64,000 nt of DNA from Cardinalis cardinalis (Eukaryota > Chordata > Aves > Passeriformes > Cardinalidae), in contig JACDOX010000034.1 of NCBI GenBank assembly GCA_014549065.1, forward strand, positions 1,929,904 through 1,993,903. The letters run 5' to 3'. Shown piece by piece: positions 22,961-37,650 of the stretch; the stretch's first letter is position 1, and the number at the start of each line of letters is the position of its first letter. Both the position numbers and the translations under genes were made by a program. The notes beneath the pieces were generated by a model. It had not been told where the DNA came from. It searched no databases and worked only from the letters and a program-made list of their open reading frames with translations.

Positions 22961-24725
22961 TTAATTCAGATTTTAAACCTGTACATCTGTAGATGACTGA
23001 TTTCTTTCNACTTGGTAAAATACCTGAGGGAAAAGAGGCTAGCTATACTTTTTGTTGTCATCTAATTAAGCTCTGCAAACATTTCCCCCCCCTTTTAATT
23101 ATGGTTTTGTGTCATTATTAACTACCAGCTTTAGACATGGGACTTCTAAATCGCAGATTCCTTACAGCACTCAGAGATTTAGCTGCTCACACAGCTTGAA
23201 TTCGAATTAGGGTGATACACTTTTCTGCTGGTTTTGGGATCTGATCAGAATTGTGATCAGTGCCAGAAAAGAATCAGGTCCCTGGATACTTTCCCAGGGA
23301 GCATGCAACCCATGGAAGTCCCAGGGGAGCATACCACCCGGGTGATTATCCAGACAGCCCCCTGGAAACAACTGAGGGTGAACCTCAGGGTCAAATGACA
23401 GAAGATCAGCCTACTAGCAAACCTGGGAGCAGAAGCAGCTTCCTGAGAGAAACTCCTTCAATATCAGCCTGTGAATCTTCTCCCACAGCAATCAGAACCC
23501 CAGGAAGAGGCAGGAGGGATTGCTCCTTTACTATGTTGCTCATCAGAGCTTATTTCTTTTGTTGCCAACTGAGCTGGCAGTTCGTTCTGTTAATGGAACT
23601 GGGAGAATAACAAACTCAGACTCCCTANGTCAAAAGCAGCATTTTGCCTTTTGCTTTTTGTTATAATGGTTTGTTCCTCTTTGTTTCTACCCTCTTTCCT
23701 GTGCCTTTCTCCTACTTGTTTTAGCTGTGTTTATTTACAGACTGCACAACAATGACCTCTCACCTGCAAGCAGATATTTGGGCCTCTTGTTATAAACCCC
23801 CAAAAGTCTTCACCTCAAAACCTACATGTTGGCTTTACAGTCTTTGTTCTACAACTCCTTTGTAGGTCCAGGGGCTATTTCTAGGGGGTCTNGGAAAAGA
23901 GCTAAGAAAAAGCAGCCTTTAACCAGCTCAGTGTCCTCGAACAGGGCCTCCCTGTTTCCCAGAAAATTGTTCATTTCTCCACAAGTCAAAAAGNCTGAAA
24001 TTATTCGTTTACTCTACAGCCATGAGATATGAAATGNTAAGAAGAAATAAAAATTATACAATCACTCCTTGATGACAGAGAAACAGTAGCAGACCCTGCA
24101 GCACAAAGGAATTAGCGCTGTCACACAGGTGAGATCAACACCCAGGCTCCCAGAGAGGAGCTGCCTCCCACAAGTCACGAGGACTCTGAGGAAGCCAGGG
24201 TGTTTTTCAGACCTGAAAGAGACCCTTATCTCTCNTTTGGGAGAAGATAACCACACCATGAGGTCCTGCCAGCAGGGTTTTCATTCAGCCTCTGCCATGA
24301 CAGAGAGCAGAGCTCTGTTCTCAGCCCTGACACACCATGGAGCATAACAAGCCTTAGCACAGTCAGCTGTTCTCCAGCTCCTGCTCCCTTCCTNAGTTCT
24401 TCCTCCTTTGCTTCCTCTGTTGCTTTCTCCTGGCTACTTCATTTTATTCCCCCTCACTCTTGTTGGCAGATAATTTATCTCCTGCACTTTCNTAGACATT
24501 TCAAAGATGTCTCAGTATTTAAAGGTGTGATTTGTAAGAGCAAACTGTCAATTCTTTATCAAAAAAGCAAATTAGTCAGGATTTTAAAGCTGCTCAATAA
24601 ACCAACAGCTCAATGCAATTTGGCAGGTTTCAGGGGAAACTTGACCTTGCTGANCTATCACATTCACATTCAGGATATTCCTCTAAAGTATGAAGAGTGT
24701 GTAGACCTTCAAAAAAAAAAAGTAA

Positions 24726-24751
24726 GGTAATGGGTAAAGGTAATGGGTAAA
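24726..24751. repeat. perfect 13-bp tandem duplication
   Basis: GGTAATGGGTAAA occurs twice without a spacer at 24,726-24,738 and 24,739-24,751. It looks like a recent slippage event directly after a poly-A run; no function is indicated. Confidence 0.85.
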
Positions 24752-27700
24752 TGAAAGAGAAGTTATTTTCTCTTTCTTCATAAGCATGCTGCATGCTATT
24801 TCAGCTTTAGCTAACTTGCCACATATCTGTAACTGATTTCTGTGGAGCTCTTGATCATTTCACTAAGGTGAAGTGATTTTCCTNGCCATCACAGCTGTNT
24901 ATTGCATGCAAAATTCACAATGTACTTAGANTATAAAACAGAGATAGATCTCNGATTTGAGTCTGTGGGGTATAAAAAATCTTGACAAATAATCCATGTT
25001 TACTTGGTGTGTTGTTTTTTCTTTAAACTCTCTGTCATCTTCTCCTTCAGAAGTCAAAGAAACAAGAATTAGACAGAATTAAAACTTGGAGACAAATAGG
25101 ATTCCAATTTATTACAATATCCAGGCTATACTATTCAAGAATAATTTAAAGATCTCAGTCAACATTTATTAAAACTGTAGAAAGCCTTTGAGCAAAACAT
25201 TTGCAAACTTTTTGTGGACTGATTCTTCCTTCCAAACACAGAGCAGGAAATTCACGTACAATTGCTGCTAACAGTTTCCTTGCACTTTTAGAAAAATAAA
25301 TACCAGCCTGTTTCTAATTGCCAGAGGGATGAATTAGTCATTTGCAGTAGAAAAAGGAATAAAGTCTTTAAATTATTAAATAAATGAATGTCACCCAAAT
25401 CTTGCTAGGTCGAATGAGAGAATTTAACAATATCCAATAGCTGACAGATTTGTATTTCACATTTACTATGGAGAAATAATTAAACACCTCTGTGTTTAAG
25501 TTTGCAGCTGCAATGCCCATGGTAAATCTGACTTTGATTTTCTTTGCAATACAAAGAAATAGGAAGGAATGCTCTTGTGACTTGACNTTTCTGGGATTGT
25601 ATACATGCTATGTGACTTCAGGAGTCTTACGGCACTTGACCAGGTATCCTGCTTCTCATGTGGTGGCAAATCTTTTCTTGGAGACTGAATGTAGTATATG
25701 GGGATCTCAGAAGACTGAGGGACAAACTGCAAATCCCTTTGCATTATGTGCAGACCACTTATTTCTTGTGACATTGATGGAATTTCCAAAATGCTTTTAC
25801 ACAATCATACTGTCCAGTAGCTGTAGTTCCCTGTGCTGGCTTTCTACAACTGGATGGAGCTCAGCTGAGTTTTTCTGTATAGACTGGCTTCAGAGATAAT
25901 CCTAAACCGTATCAGGAAATGAAGCTGTTTCCATTCCTAGCTACACACCTCTCACATAAAGAAGTTCAAAATTCTAAGGTCAAAGCAAACCATAGGTCTT
26001 TGTAGGTTAAGAAATGAGCTTAGTGTTTTGCTGTAGGGTTAATCCACTCATCATNTTGGGCTTTGCTGACTTTAGAGTTGATGGAGAATGGGAGTAGAAA
26101 CATCTTTAGGAGTTGAGGATCACTTTTTTTTTAAACAGAGTGTTGATATTAAGCTGTAAAAGAGGAGAAAAGGCTCCCCTCCTGCACTAGGAAACACTGG
26201 CTATCCAAGAGTCACTGATAGAAATGTACCAGGGAAGAAGCATTTTTAAAACAGAATCCCTAATTCTGACTTGAATCACCTCATTTTCAGCTGTGTTTCC
26301 AGCCTGTAGGAAGTTGATCCTAAGGCTGTTTTCCCCATCTAGCTTGTTCAAAAACACACGTCTTGCTTCAGTGAGAAAGCAGTCTGAGAAANTAGCCCAG
26401 CACAGATTTTTCTAAAGAACCTTCATGTTGTCTGAGAATTTTTTCAGTGGTTACTGCTGGAAAAAAAGATTTTCTGTAAATAAAACCACTGTAAGAGCTT
26501 GGGTCATGTTTGAAAGCAGCTGTGAAANGCCTTTCATGAATTGTCTTAGCACAACAACAAAGATATGTGGAAGTAATTGCCAAGTTTGGTTTTTTTCTTG
26601 TGTTCCTGTCAATATTCCTGTATTTATTTCTAATTGGCAGGAAGGTTATTCATGTTTTTTGTATTCTGCCATAAAGACAGGAAACCTCTTTCAACCCTGT
26701 TNAAGGACTTAATTATCTGACATGACATGAATGGTCATCCATGGCACATAATGGNACTTATTCTGTTTCTTCTATTTTTTTCTCAGAAGCTGTTGTTGTA
26801 GAAAGAAATACAATGCCATTAGCTCTGTACANATTACTTTGGAGGCAGGCAAGAGAGCAGAGCGAAGAGAGTTCTGAGGTCTTGAGGATATTTATTTTGA
26901 AACCAATGTATCTTCNACATCTACATACTTGGATTTAATCCTACCGAGAAATCTCCTGGAGTTAAATTTTTCAAGGTGTTTAATACCTAAAGTTCAGAGA
27001 GATTTTCTTAGTGTAATTTNTTTGATTCCAGTATAGTGATCTCATGCTCTACAGGTTTACAGTGACACTGAAAAAGACCAGCATGCTTTTGAAAACGCAC
27101 GTGGTGCCCATCTGCAGCTCTGGATTCCTACATACTTTGTAGAATTTGTCCTTCATGCATCAATATTCAATAGCCAAGGAAAGAATTTATATCCTCTATC
27201 AAGTTTTCCTAAACAGAAGTTTACATAAAGATCCTGCCCTCCACTAAGGCATGAGCTGGTGAGCCCGTAGACCGTCCCAGCAATATGGTGGTGGGTTGAT
27301 GGGATCAGAGGTGATTAACACCCTAGGGAGGAATTGTCCTTCTGGCCTTTCCAGGCAAGTCTTCACAGATCACAGCATTTCTGCAATAAGAATTACTGAA
27401 GGTGAAAAAACCACTCAAAATTATTTATTAATTTCACATTTCAGGAAAAAAAAATTACAAAAAATATTTTATGGTCCCTTCAAATCACTTGGACTAAGGA
27501 AGCAGTTTGAAGAAAGAAAAAAAAATAAAAGGAGGTGGCAGGGAAAGTGTCAAAGCCAGGCTTCAGCTTTATTCATACAGTGAAAGAATGAGAGGTTTAC
27601 CAGTGCCTGGATTTTTTGAGTCTGATTTCCACTGCATTTTGGTGTGATGCCTGCACTTGANAAATAATACATTATGCTAATGCTGCTTCTGAGAGACCAG

Positions 27701-30700
27701 GCGTCTCTGTCATGTAGCATGGTCTTTACCATGGTTTGCTTATAGTGAAAATAATACAGAGATCCAAGACCCCTTCAAGCTGCTCTAGAGCACTGACTCC
27801 TCAGCAATGTGGCTGCACCAGAGTTTGAATTCTGGTGGACAACTCTGCATCACTCTGCTGCCATTGCATGTAGGTACCTATTGGTTGTTGTAGGATCCAT
27901 TGAGCATCCATTGGTATCCTGCATCTGTTCCTGGCATCAGCAACACAGCTGCTCCCAAGTGTGTGAACACTGGGACAGCTGGAGAAGAGCAGGCAGTGAG
28001 GAGGAGCTGCTGCACCATGCTGTTCTCCACACAGCTCTTTAACATCCCATAGACTGTCCTTTTGAGAAGCAGGAGCTGAAGGGATGGTGCAGAGCACACT
28101 GGTGTTTCTCTTTAACTGGAGTGAGCAGGTGGATAGGGAAATAANAATGCAGATGGAGGAGGTTTCAGTAAGAATCTCTCTAGCTGTTTCTAGCCAAGAA
28201 AGCAAACAGCAATTTGACAAGAAACTTAACTTGTGCCAGCTTGTGTGATCAACGGTTGGTATTCAGCACCTTGGGACTTAATTCCAGTAAACTTGAAATA
28301 TGGTCTATATAGTGGGGGAAAAAAGACTAGGACAGATTCCTGTCCCTAGTGCAAGACACAGCCATGACAAGAAAATCTGCTTTTGCATGATAAATTACAC
28401 AGTGCTCTCAGGTGGCNGCACACATTCCAGGCAGGGCTGGTGTGATTCAAGGGAGGCACAAACGATATTGTTCTTTACAAGGATCTAATTCAAAGAATTA
28501 ATTATNAGATGCAGGAAACTGAAGAGAGGGGAAGCAGACAAGGCCTTTGACTTTGAATCTTTTACCTTAGGCCTCTAGTCTGAAGTGAATCAGCTGTATA
28601 AATCTGTGTGGGCCAGCCTTGGTAACCTTAAAGCTGTTTGCTTTGGAGGGGGTCCCTGCCCACTGCCTTGTTCTGCACCCAGTTTAGCCCACACTTAATT
28701 TTGATTCACCAGTATGCAATCAGCTTGAACAATCCAAGAAACTGAATTCAGAAACAAATAATATTAATAAAAAAGTAGACATCCCACTCTCTCTCCAAGT
28801 CTACTGGCACTCTGTTTCCAGCAGAGGAGCATTACCACTGGGCTGCATTTTAGAGCTCTGAATTTCTTCATCCCTTTTGGAATTCATTGCGGTCATGGGT
28901 TTCACAGATGAAAAAGATGCCATGTAAAAAACATTCAATCTTTTTCTGGTTAGTATTTTCTTTGCTTGTCTGCTGCCTGCAATATTACTGTCTGCTTGCT
29001 AGGTCCTGCATTATGCAGTAAGACTTCTAGAGAGGTCCACACTGAGATCGTACACTGACACTGAGGGACAGTACGCTCTGTCTCTTGCCACTGGTTTCTT
29101 CCCATCTCATAATGACCTTCACACTTAGACTGGGGAGATGACAGCTTGTAGAAAGTTNCACTGATGGAAAAATATCAGGAATATAAATTTCAGTTTATGG
29201 ATTAAAATTAGGAAGGAAANAAAGTTTTATCAAAAGTGCTAATGCTGACTTACAAACCCAGTGCTTGTACTAATACATTGAGTTGCTGTCTAATATTTTT
29301 TCCTATTTTACAATATCCACATTAAGTGAAATTTCCACAGCCCCAATTCCTGTAATTATTTTCTCTTAATCCAGGAATAGAAGACAGGTGGGAACTGAAT
29401 CTGTGAGAAAGCAGTAACCTTTAAACATGGTATTGGTAGCAGGTATAGGCTGACTCGTGAAATTATGAAAATATATAGATGATACAGTTCTGGAAATAGT
29501 ACTGTATTTGTGAACAGNTCTGGGATTTTATGGCATGATTAAATCTAGCGATTAAATTTTCTAATGCAAAACCTGCTGTTAGGAATGGCTGAGCAGTGCA
29601 TATGTTCTGAAGCATAGCTACCGGTTTCTTCCATGACAATCAACACAAGAGATCAACATTTTAAATGTGTGATTTGCTATTTAAAGAAAAAGCAGGGGCA
29701 TTATCTGTTATCATTATCGAATCTGATTGTTTGTCACAGTTTAAAGATAAATGAGGAAAAAGTACAAATTCAACACAATAATACACAAACAAAGCTAACT
29801 GCAAATGAAACAGCTGAGCATTTCTTAGGGGCTCAGAGTTGTGAAATCTGCTCCCACCATTGTTGCAAGTATCATTTCAAGTATCTAAAGGTTTCGACCA
29901 AAAAGAAGCATGAGAAATTGATTAGAGAAAGCCTCTGAAGAAATAGGAGGATATTAAGCAAACAAGACTTTAGAAAGGGAATCAGAAAAAAAATCCCAAT
30001 TATTGTATTTTCCCAACTGAAGAATCATTTCCCAGAGGAAAATCTGTAATCTCTCTTGGGGAAATGATTGAAAGTGAAGTTGAATAAAGTACAGGCAGTC
30101 TTATATAGGGACATAATTGGTCTTTCACACTGTATTTTTATTATTCTCTGCTACTGTTTCCATCATTTTTTGCTCTGAAATTACTGTCAATAGCAAGACA
30201 AAAATCAACCTTGCAAAAAAGAAAGAATCCAGTGCAAGAATAAACAATTAGCTCTTTCCCTAAAGATTTGTCTCCTCTACACTATATTTATTTTTAATAG
30301 TTTAGTTACAGAAGCCCAGAGGCTGGAGTTCTCCATTTTTTACAAGCTAAGAATTCTGCACTCATTTAAAAACTGAGAAATTCCCAAGGGGACAATGACA
30401 ACATGGTTCACCTTAATTTTAAACAGACTGTTCCCAGGCAGTGTGCTCTTCTGCTCATGGTGGGACACAGCAGACCACAGCCCTGGTCCCTGCCCTCCTA
30501 TTCCCTGTGTCTATAACACACCTAAGCTAGCTTAGCTACCCTTGGAGGCATAAAAATCAGCAGAACGGCTNCTGTTGCAGTGTTGGAAATGACAAGGTTT
30601 AACAAGANGCAAAATAACAAACAGAGAAAAACCGAGCTAGGTGTTAGAGGTTCTTGCTCTTGGTAAAACACTTTACAAAAGCAATTAATTTCTTTGTTCA

Positions 30701-33700
30701 CTTCTTTTTCTAGTAAATTGCCCAGGTGGGACTTTTTGGCTTCTGTCCAATTGGCTATCCTTAAGTTTGAGGTGAAGTCCCCTAGGCCTATGAGGGGCTT
30801 TTTCACCTGATTGAGGAGAGAAACTTCAGGGCTTCTTTCCTTTTTGAGGGAACAAAGGATAGTTGTGTCACTTCAGTCATCAGCGGGGACATTCCTATAT
30901 CCCCTGTTCATTAGCNGGGTTTAGTGGGAAACACCAATGCCACAACCACACCCCTTCACAGCCAGCACAAGGGCAGCACCTGGAGCCTTCAGGGCTGAAC
31001 NCACAGCCCAGCACCCCCTGCCCCACCTGTTCAGCCCTGTGAAAAGGTGCAGGCACGTGCCCCTCTCCCTGCCAGCGAGGGGGATTTGCCTTCCTGTGCT
31101 GTGGCTACACATTTAGCCAACACTTTGCACACACAAACAGTCGGCCCACGAGCGCAGATGGTGCATGATTCACTCTGGGGCTCTGATCACTGGCTGCTGC
31201 TGCTGCTGCCTTGGATGGGCCCCACAGCACCGGGAAATCACCGCAGGCGGTTGTGTCACTCCANGATGATTTTGCAGCCAAAGGCTTCAGCTGCCCTTCC
31301 TTGAGTGGCAGCTTGGAACAAGGAGACCAGGACAGGACAGTGGGACTTCAAACNTCTGCTTACTTCTGGCAGTAGCAAAAGTGAAAGAAAAAAGCCCAAG
31401 CTGTGAAGGGCTACACACTGGATCACTGCAGCCATCCTTCAGCCCTCCTGGTGCCTGTGGTCCTGCTGCCACTTGGTNCATCCCACTGGATCCAGCGACA
31501 GGCTGGTAGAAGCAGCCAGGTCAGCAGCTGGGACACTGGCCCTTCTGCTCCTGGAAATGCTCAGCATAATTAATTCAGGGACAGATGCAGCTGAATGATT
31601 TACCTGTACCACAGCAGGTTGGAATTTGTGCCTTAGCATGTAGATGCTTTTCCCTGTTATTATTAACAACTCTAGGAGAAGGTTGCTTTCTTTAAACACC
31701 TATAAAATACTGCAAATCCCGAGTCATCCTTCCAGATGGGATGCCCAGATTATCACAGGTCAGATTTTGGGAATGTGCTGTCGTGGCCACCCAGTGACAC
31801 GTATTTATAGGTGCCTGTAGGGATATTATCCTGAGACTGACTTTTGAGAACAAACTTTAGGTAGAAAAAGGGGAGGTAGAAACAGGGGTACAAACAAAAA
31901 CCTCTCTTTTGGTGACACATGGCCCCAGGGCCTTCTCAGGACTTTGCAGACAGAGCATTTGGCTTAGATCTGAAGCCACTCACCCAAAGGCCATCAGTCA
32001 GCACTGCAGGTGGAGGACACCCTTTACCACTCCAAAAGTAAGTGTATTACTCACCTCTGTGCTACCTAAATACATCTCCATGGACCAAGGAAGACCATTG
32101 ATTTAGGAATGACCAGGCACTTCCCTTTGTATGTGTTGGCACAGTCCTTCAGACTTCTCTTTGTTCATTAAACCAAAATAATTAAGTGTAAAACCAAAAC
32201 AGCTGTGAAACTGCAGTGGCCACCACTGACCTAAGAGCAACCAGCATATGGACAGCACTGGGGGACATATTCTCTTAGATTAATGTGCCAGCTTGGTGTT
32301 GTGAAAAAGCTTCCCTGATGCTTTTTTTTTTGTTTGTAAATAATTACAAATATTTTGCCCAGATGGTGTTTACATAACTGCTTAAAACACTCAGTATTAA
32401 CATAATTTCAAATTTAAAAACAATTGTGACAAATACTAGTAATTTCAAGACAGCTACCTCCAGGTACTAGTTCAGAGCCTAACTCTATGAAGCATTGTTA
32501 CAAACAGATTTGTATAGGAACTTTTTAAAATAAAATTTTAAGGTAGACAGCAGTTTAAAAGGTTACCTCTTTTTAGTTGTACTTGCTTAAAATAGAAACC
32601 ATTAACTAACAAAATCAGTGGCTCTTATTCCATGGACTCTAGTGGGTTCAGAGTTGTGCCTGCATTGTTATATAGATAGTTAAACTGTACTATTTAGCCT
32701 TTAATTAAAATTTCTACAATAATCTGGAAGTCAAGAAATATTTGTCATTTCCAAATTGTGAGCTGAAGGAAGAATAATTACTCAACAAATTTTCTTGAAT
32801 GTTGATTTACAGACTGTAGGGATACTAATTTAATTTTAAAATAAGCTTTCTAGATGTGTTTTTCCATTAAAAAACCCAAACACTTTTTCATCTCATTTGA
32901 CTNTCTTAACACGTCCTTAAAATAATGAATACACAGTTATGCCTACACACACAAAATAAACAGTGCATGCAGAATAGCTGTGTGTCGTGAACCTTGTTTT
33001 TTAATAAAGAAAGCACTTGCTTATCTTTGTAAAAAAAAACTAGAGAAAACAAAANGTTATTCACTCTATAAAAAGTCTGTGTAATAAAAGTCACTGAAGT
33101 GCAAGACAACAGATTTATTCCAATGTAGTTTTATGTTTTGAAGCAAACAGTAAAAATATAAATTTTGCATGTAGTTTAATGATGTCTAAAAAGACATCTT
33201 CACTGTACTTATTAACAGTCAAACACAGACCACTTGTGGCAAAGCAACTGCTGACGACAAGATAGGAGCAGAGCTGGGCTTTGTGTTTATTACAGGCAGA
33301 AAGGCTTTTTGAGGAGGTAGTGTAAGCAGTGTCACAGCATAGGTTGGAGGTGACTGGGTTGGAAGGGATTTCAGGANGTAATACAGGTCTGTCTCCAGTT
33401 CCAAGCAAATGCAGGTCAAGTATGGAATACAACAGGCATGGATTTTCAAGAATTTGACTCAAAGAAAGGAGTAATAGTAGCTGAGAAGTAGAATAGCCCA
33501 ATCAAAGCCAAGTTTCTGTAGCGTCCTGACATGAATCAAGCACTTGTATATTGTACAGGAGGAAACATGCTTTCTTTTAAAGACTAGCATCCATGACCTG
33601 GTTCATGTTTTGGCCAGGCAGAAGAAGTTTGGAGACACCCCACANGAGCTGCCCCCTCGCAGAGATGAGTTGCTATCCCTGACTGGCAGCTGGGCACTNT

Positions 33701-35100
33701 TCATAAAGCAGCTGCTGCTGAGGCCATATTATTTACAGCCAAACCATTTCATCCCCCATAATCAGCTGAAATGCCATAGCTAGAGATGTCTCCTGCAAGG
33801 AAATAACAGAAGTATGCTGTAAATTGCACATGCAACACCCATCATTTAGGTTTCCATTCTGGGGANTTCATATTTTGTTTGTTTCCTGCCTTCATCAAAT
33901 CTTCTGAAAATCATTTAAAAAAATGCATATCCTTGTGTGCAGTGTTCTATATGTAATTTGAGCATTTTCTGTACACAAATTGAAAAACACATCCAGGGAA
34001 GACATCTTTCTGGGATGGGCACTACCACTCTCCATTCCAAGAACTTTGCAACAAACTTGCTGTTCAGAAAGGGGAATGGATTTTCTTCAAGCCACTATAC
34101 CACTTCCCTGTCATACCTGGCCCTGCTGCAGGCTAAGAATGATTCAAGTCTGACCTTCACTTGACCTTCACCAGCTACTATGCGAAATTAATTGAACTAC
34201 TTAAATTCAACCAGCTGTGCTTATCCAAAGCTCAGTAAAGTTCAAGAAACTGATAAAACCTCAGAAAAATAGGCAATTATAATCTGGAATTAAACAGTGA
34301 ACTCGAGACACAGAAATAAGAAAGGAGCAATTGAGACATTTATTCACTCTAGAAGATATGCTAAAGACAGCAGCTGTTCATCCAAAGACAACAAGGGCAG
34401 AATATCTTTTAATTCCTAAAGAGATTAAATAGGGAACTTGAATGTCTGAATATCAACTGAGCAATTTGCATGTAGTCACTCATGAAGTCACTNGTGCTGC
34501 TAGGTCAGTCTAGGGGGGAACTCAGCATGTGAAAAGCTCATTAAATGCTGTTTGGGGGGGGACAAGGCTTTCTGACCCAAGAGGTCTTGTTCCTTCATGA
34601 GGCTTGGTTATGTTCTCTACTATATTTGTTCTCCTCCTACTCTATCTTTTCCTTAAGCGACACAATGCACTGCAAGATGGAGTTACTGAGAGCCAGAAGG
34701 CTTCTCCAGGAAGGTGCAGCATCCATTAGAAGCCTGTACTAACTGCTACTCCCAGGCACCCTTTCCAGATCTGTAAAAGAAGCAAACTGATCCCAAGACA
34801 ATACTGAGCATTTTACAGTCTCATGCAGTAAAGAAGGGATAACAGAAAACAGCCACTTTGTTAAAATAGAAATTCATCGTTTTGTAGGGTCAGTGGTATT
34901 TTATGGGACTTTTCATGCCAGGAACAATTTAAAGACAGCTACAGATTGCCATATTTGTTCCTTACCATGTCCAAGTTTACGACCAATTGCCTCATCTTCG
35001 CAGGCCAGCAGTGTTTGCCATATACATGAAAAAAAGGTGTACAGGGGCAGCCAGAGCCCTTGATATGTACTTAGAGGCTGAGGGTGGGTCTGTTATAACT

Positions 35101-35124
35101 ATGTGATGAAATTATTCATCACAT
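35101..35124. repeat. perfect inverted repeat, 10-bp arms, 4-base loop
   Basis: ATGTGATGAA at 35,101-35,110, ATTA loop, then TTCATCACAT at 35,115-35,124. The arms pair perfectly. The site could be a dyad for a homeodomain or bZIP-type factor, but there is no supporting context. Confidence 0.85.
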
Positions 35125-37074
35125 AAAGTGAGTAAAGGTATCCCTGACACACAACCCTGATCTGCAGCCAGGAAGGCAGTGTAAGCACACTGCAGCCATT
35201 GTCCTGACAATTTATATCAATAAGAGGCAATGTAGACTTTAAAAGCAAAGGGAGAATGAACACACAGAGCAATTGCTTTTTGGATATTTGGGCCTAATTA
35301 TTGCTGAATTAACTTCACCTCTCCACAAGCTCTGCTACTGCCAGATGTATAAAGTCACTTCNGTGATAGCAAAGAGATTTTAATTTCTGCTGAACAACTG
35401 TAATTTCTTGAGCTCACTTTGCAGACAGTGTTTTGAGGCAAGCAAAACTCACCTTTGCAAAAACATGTCAAGTTGGGGGATGAGAAGCACAATCTGGGAG
35501 GCTTTCTCCATCCCTGTCTTCCTGCCTCTCTGGGGAGACTGCCTCAATCCCTGCCACGTCTCAGTGTGGGTACCTTGGTGCAATGTTTTTGAGAGATAAC
35601 NATACCAAGGTCGATTTTAGGAAACAGAGAATCAAAAAATATAGGATTTTGTGAATCCTGTGACATATTTCATCTCTGATTCAACTATGTGGCTAATCCC
35701 AGTGAAACCTCTGGAAGTCAGTATATACAGGCAGCTGTGATATACTGAGCACAGAGGTCCTGCATCTAACACGCCCTCTAACAGCAATGCACAGCTGAAA
35801 TTTTTGGTGAGTGAAGATCTTGGGACTTCAGGTAAATAACGTGCATTAATTATGCACATTATTCATCTTTATCAATTGAATCAGATAAAGGTGAGCTTGA
35901 AGCAGTCCTAAAATTAGTGGAGAAGGGAGGTAAAATAAAGAAAATGCATTGATATTATTCTCCTGGTCATATAAATAAATAAAATAAGACTTGTGATCTT
36001 TTTGCTGTTTCTTAACATTCAGGCTGTACCCAAAATGCAGTTGAATCAAGGGTGGATTACCCTGACATGTTTTCCCAGCAGTATCACATGACAGTTGCTA
36101 GCAGGGAAAGGAAAGAGAAGCTAGAAGGAATTGCAAAACGTTTGAGAGCAGGCTTAGAGGAAGGGCTGACTTTCCCAGACGGCTGATATCCAGCCATTCT
36201 AGAGCTGCTGACTGCAAATTCCCCTGTTAACCACAGTCCCTTGTGTTGTTACAGACTCCCCTGCTGAGATTAGCAACTGTTATTTATCTTTGCTGAGTTG
36301 ACTTGTACATTAAAAAAGGAACAGATCAACTAAAGTTAACTAATGAAGGCAAGATTTGCCCTAAATTAACAGATAAAAATTAGATCAACATGACTTGACA
36401 AAAAAATACCAAAACACCTATTTTCCATGGAGATTTGGCATTTAAGATTGTTACAGCTCAGTGTAGTGTCTGCTGCACAAACATCACAGCATTTGGTGTT
36501 GCATCATCCCTCGACACCAAGCGCAGCCTAAGGCTGCCATAAACTAGCAGGCATGACCAGCTATTCATTGTCTTGGGTCAATCATTTCAGTGGAGAATGT
36601 AGGATGTTCTGCTGGCATGAGGACCATTACCTTCAGTACAATTGAGGGTGACTTGGCTGTCCTCTTGGAGAACCCTGCTCCAGTGCTTATAGTAATTTAG
36701 AATCACATCAAGCTGCCATGGTCATGGTCAGCTTAGCAGAGTGTTTAATAGGTTATTTTCCCAAAGTTAAACGGCTTAAAATTGAAAAAAGAAGTCCAAG
36801 GTTGTCAAAATAGTTGTCTGTACTGGGATGTAGCCATGGTGTCAAGAGTCACTAACAGGAGTGAGTGCCACTGGTGGAAATAAGGCTTTTCCATGACTCT
36901 GCTCCAGGATTGTACCAGACATTATCAGTAGGCCACCCACTGCTGAAAGTGGGGTTAATTCTTACTACTGAAAAGGCCTTAGGGGGTCCTTCTTTCACTG
37001 ATTTCCTCTCTCNGGAAGTAAAGCCCACTGCCTTTTATTCTGTTTAGAGAGAGAACACAAAAGACAACAGTCTG

Positions 37075-37650
37075 TCTTCTCCTCTNCAACTATATTTTCC
37101 ATACTTGAAGACTGCTGTCATATCATCTCCTTGCATTTTCTTTTCTGGCATAAACATAGCAATTTATTCACCCGTCATTCTTAGGCCACATCATTCAAAA
37201 GCCTTTTGCAATTCCTCCACATCCTTCTCAAAATACAACTTTCCAAACTAAACACTATATCCATTCTGAATAGGAAAATTATTTCCAGGGATCCCTTTTT
37301 ATGTCCCAACCAAATGCTTGGTTTTCTTATTGTCATAGCCTAAAAATATTGACTTGTGGTTATTTTATAAACCATGGTAAACCCCAAGTCCCTTTTTTGG
37401 AAACAGCATTTAATCTGTGTTTTCCCCATTCAATTTTTATGCAACAGATTTGTCCTTTCTGAACACAGACACCCCATCAGCTTTAAGAACTTTTCTCAGT
37501 TTTCTCCAAAAAATTCCAAATTCCATTTCCAATTTGCATGCACTTTCACATGTCTTTGTCATATGAGTGTTTAACAAGCACATTCTCCACCTCATCTTCC
37601 TATTACCATTTCANACAGATCTAGAACCCAGGAGCAGTCTTCAAAGATAC
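37075..37650 (-). mobile_element. ancient CR1/L3-type LINE fragment
   Basis: Read as the complement, this stretch keeps the block order of a CR1/L3 element. GACTGCTGTCATATCATCTC is followed by TTTTCTTTTCTGGCATAAAC, then CACATCCTTCTCAAAATACA. Further on come AAACCCCAAGTCCCTTTTTT (compare CACCCCCAAGTCC in better copies) and a region resembling the wing that ends near CTTTCACATGTCTTTGTCAT. The overall order and spacing support the call although individual blocks are badly decayed. It is much older than the copies at 22.5 and 6.4 kb, and no reading frame survives. Confidence 0.65.

Larger units (their letters stand above)
22961..37074. other. long intergenic stretch, no recognised gene
   Basis: About 14 kb with no exon or RNA gene that I can support. 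It holds a perfect 13-bp tandem duplication at 24,726-24,751 and GC-richer patches at about 23,260-23,520 and 30,920-31,560, including a (CTG)5 run near 31,193-31,208. A perfect hairpin lies at 35,101-35,124. Open frames reach 139 codons (27,801-28,220, minus strand) but none resembles a known family. The segment 30,470-30,915 has a non-CR1 repeat look, possibly an old LTR, but I found no defining ends. Confidence 0.5.

Noticed and set aside
23260..23610. 116-codon Pro/Ser/Thr-rich frame on the plus strand
   Set aside because: No known family, no splice signals and no flanking gene features; low-complexity composition explains it.
27801..28220. 139-codon minus-strand frame
   Set aside because: Shadow frames on the other strand are also open; the translation has no recognisable motif and holds an ambiguous codon.
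30470..30915. Possible old LTR of an endogenous retrovirus
   Set aside because: The sequence has a repeat-like look, but I could find no TG...CA ends, target-site duplication, poly(A) signal set or internal region.
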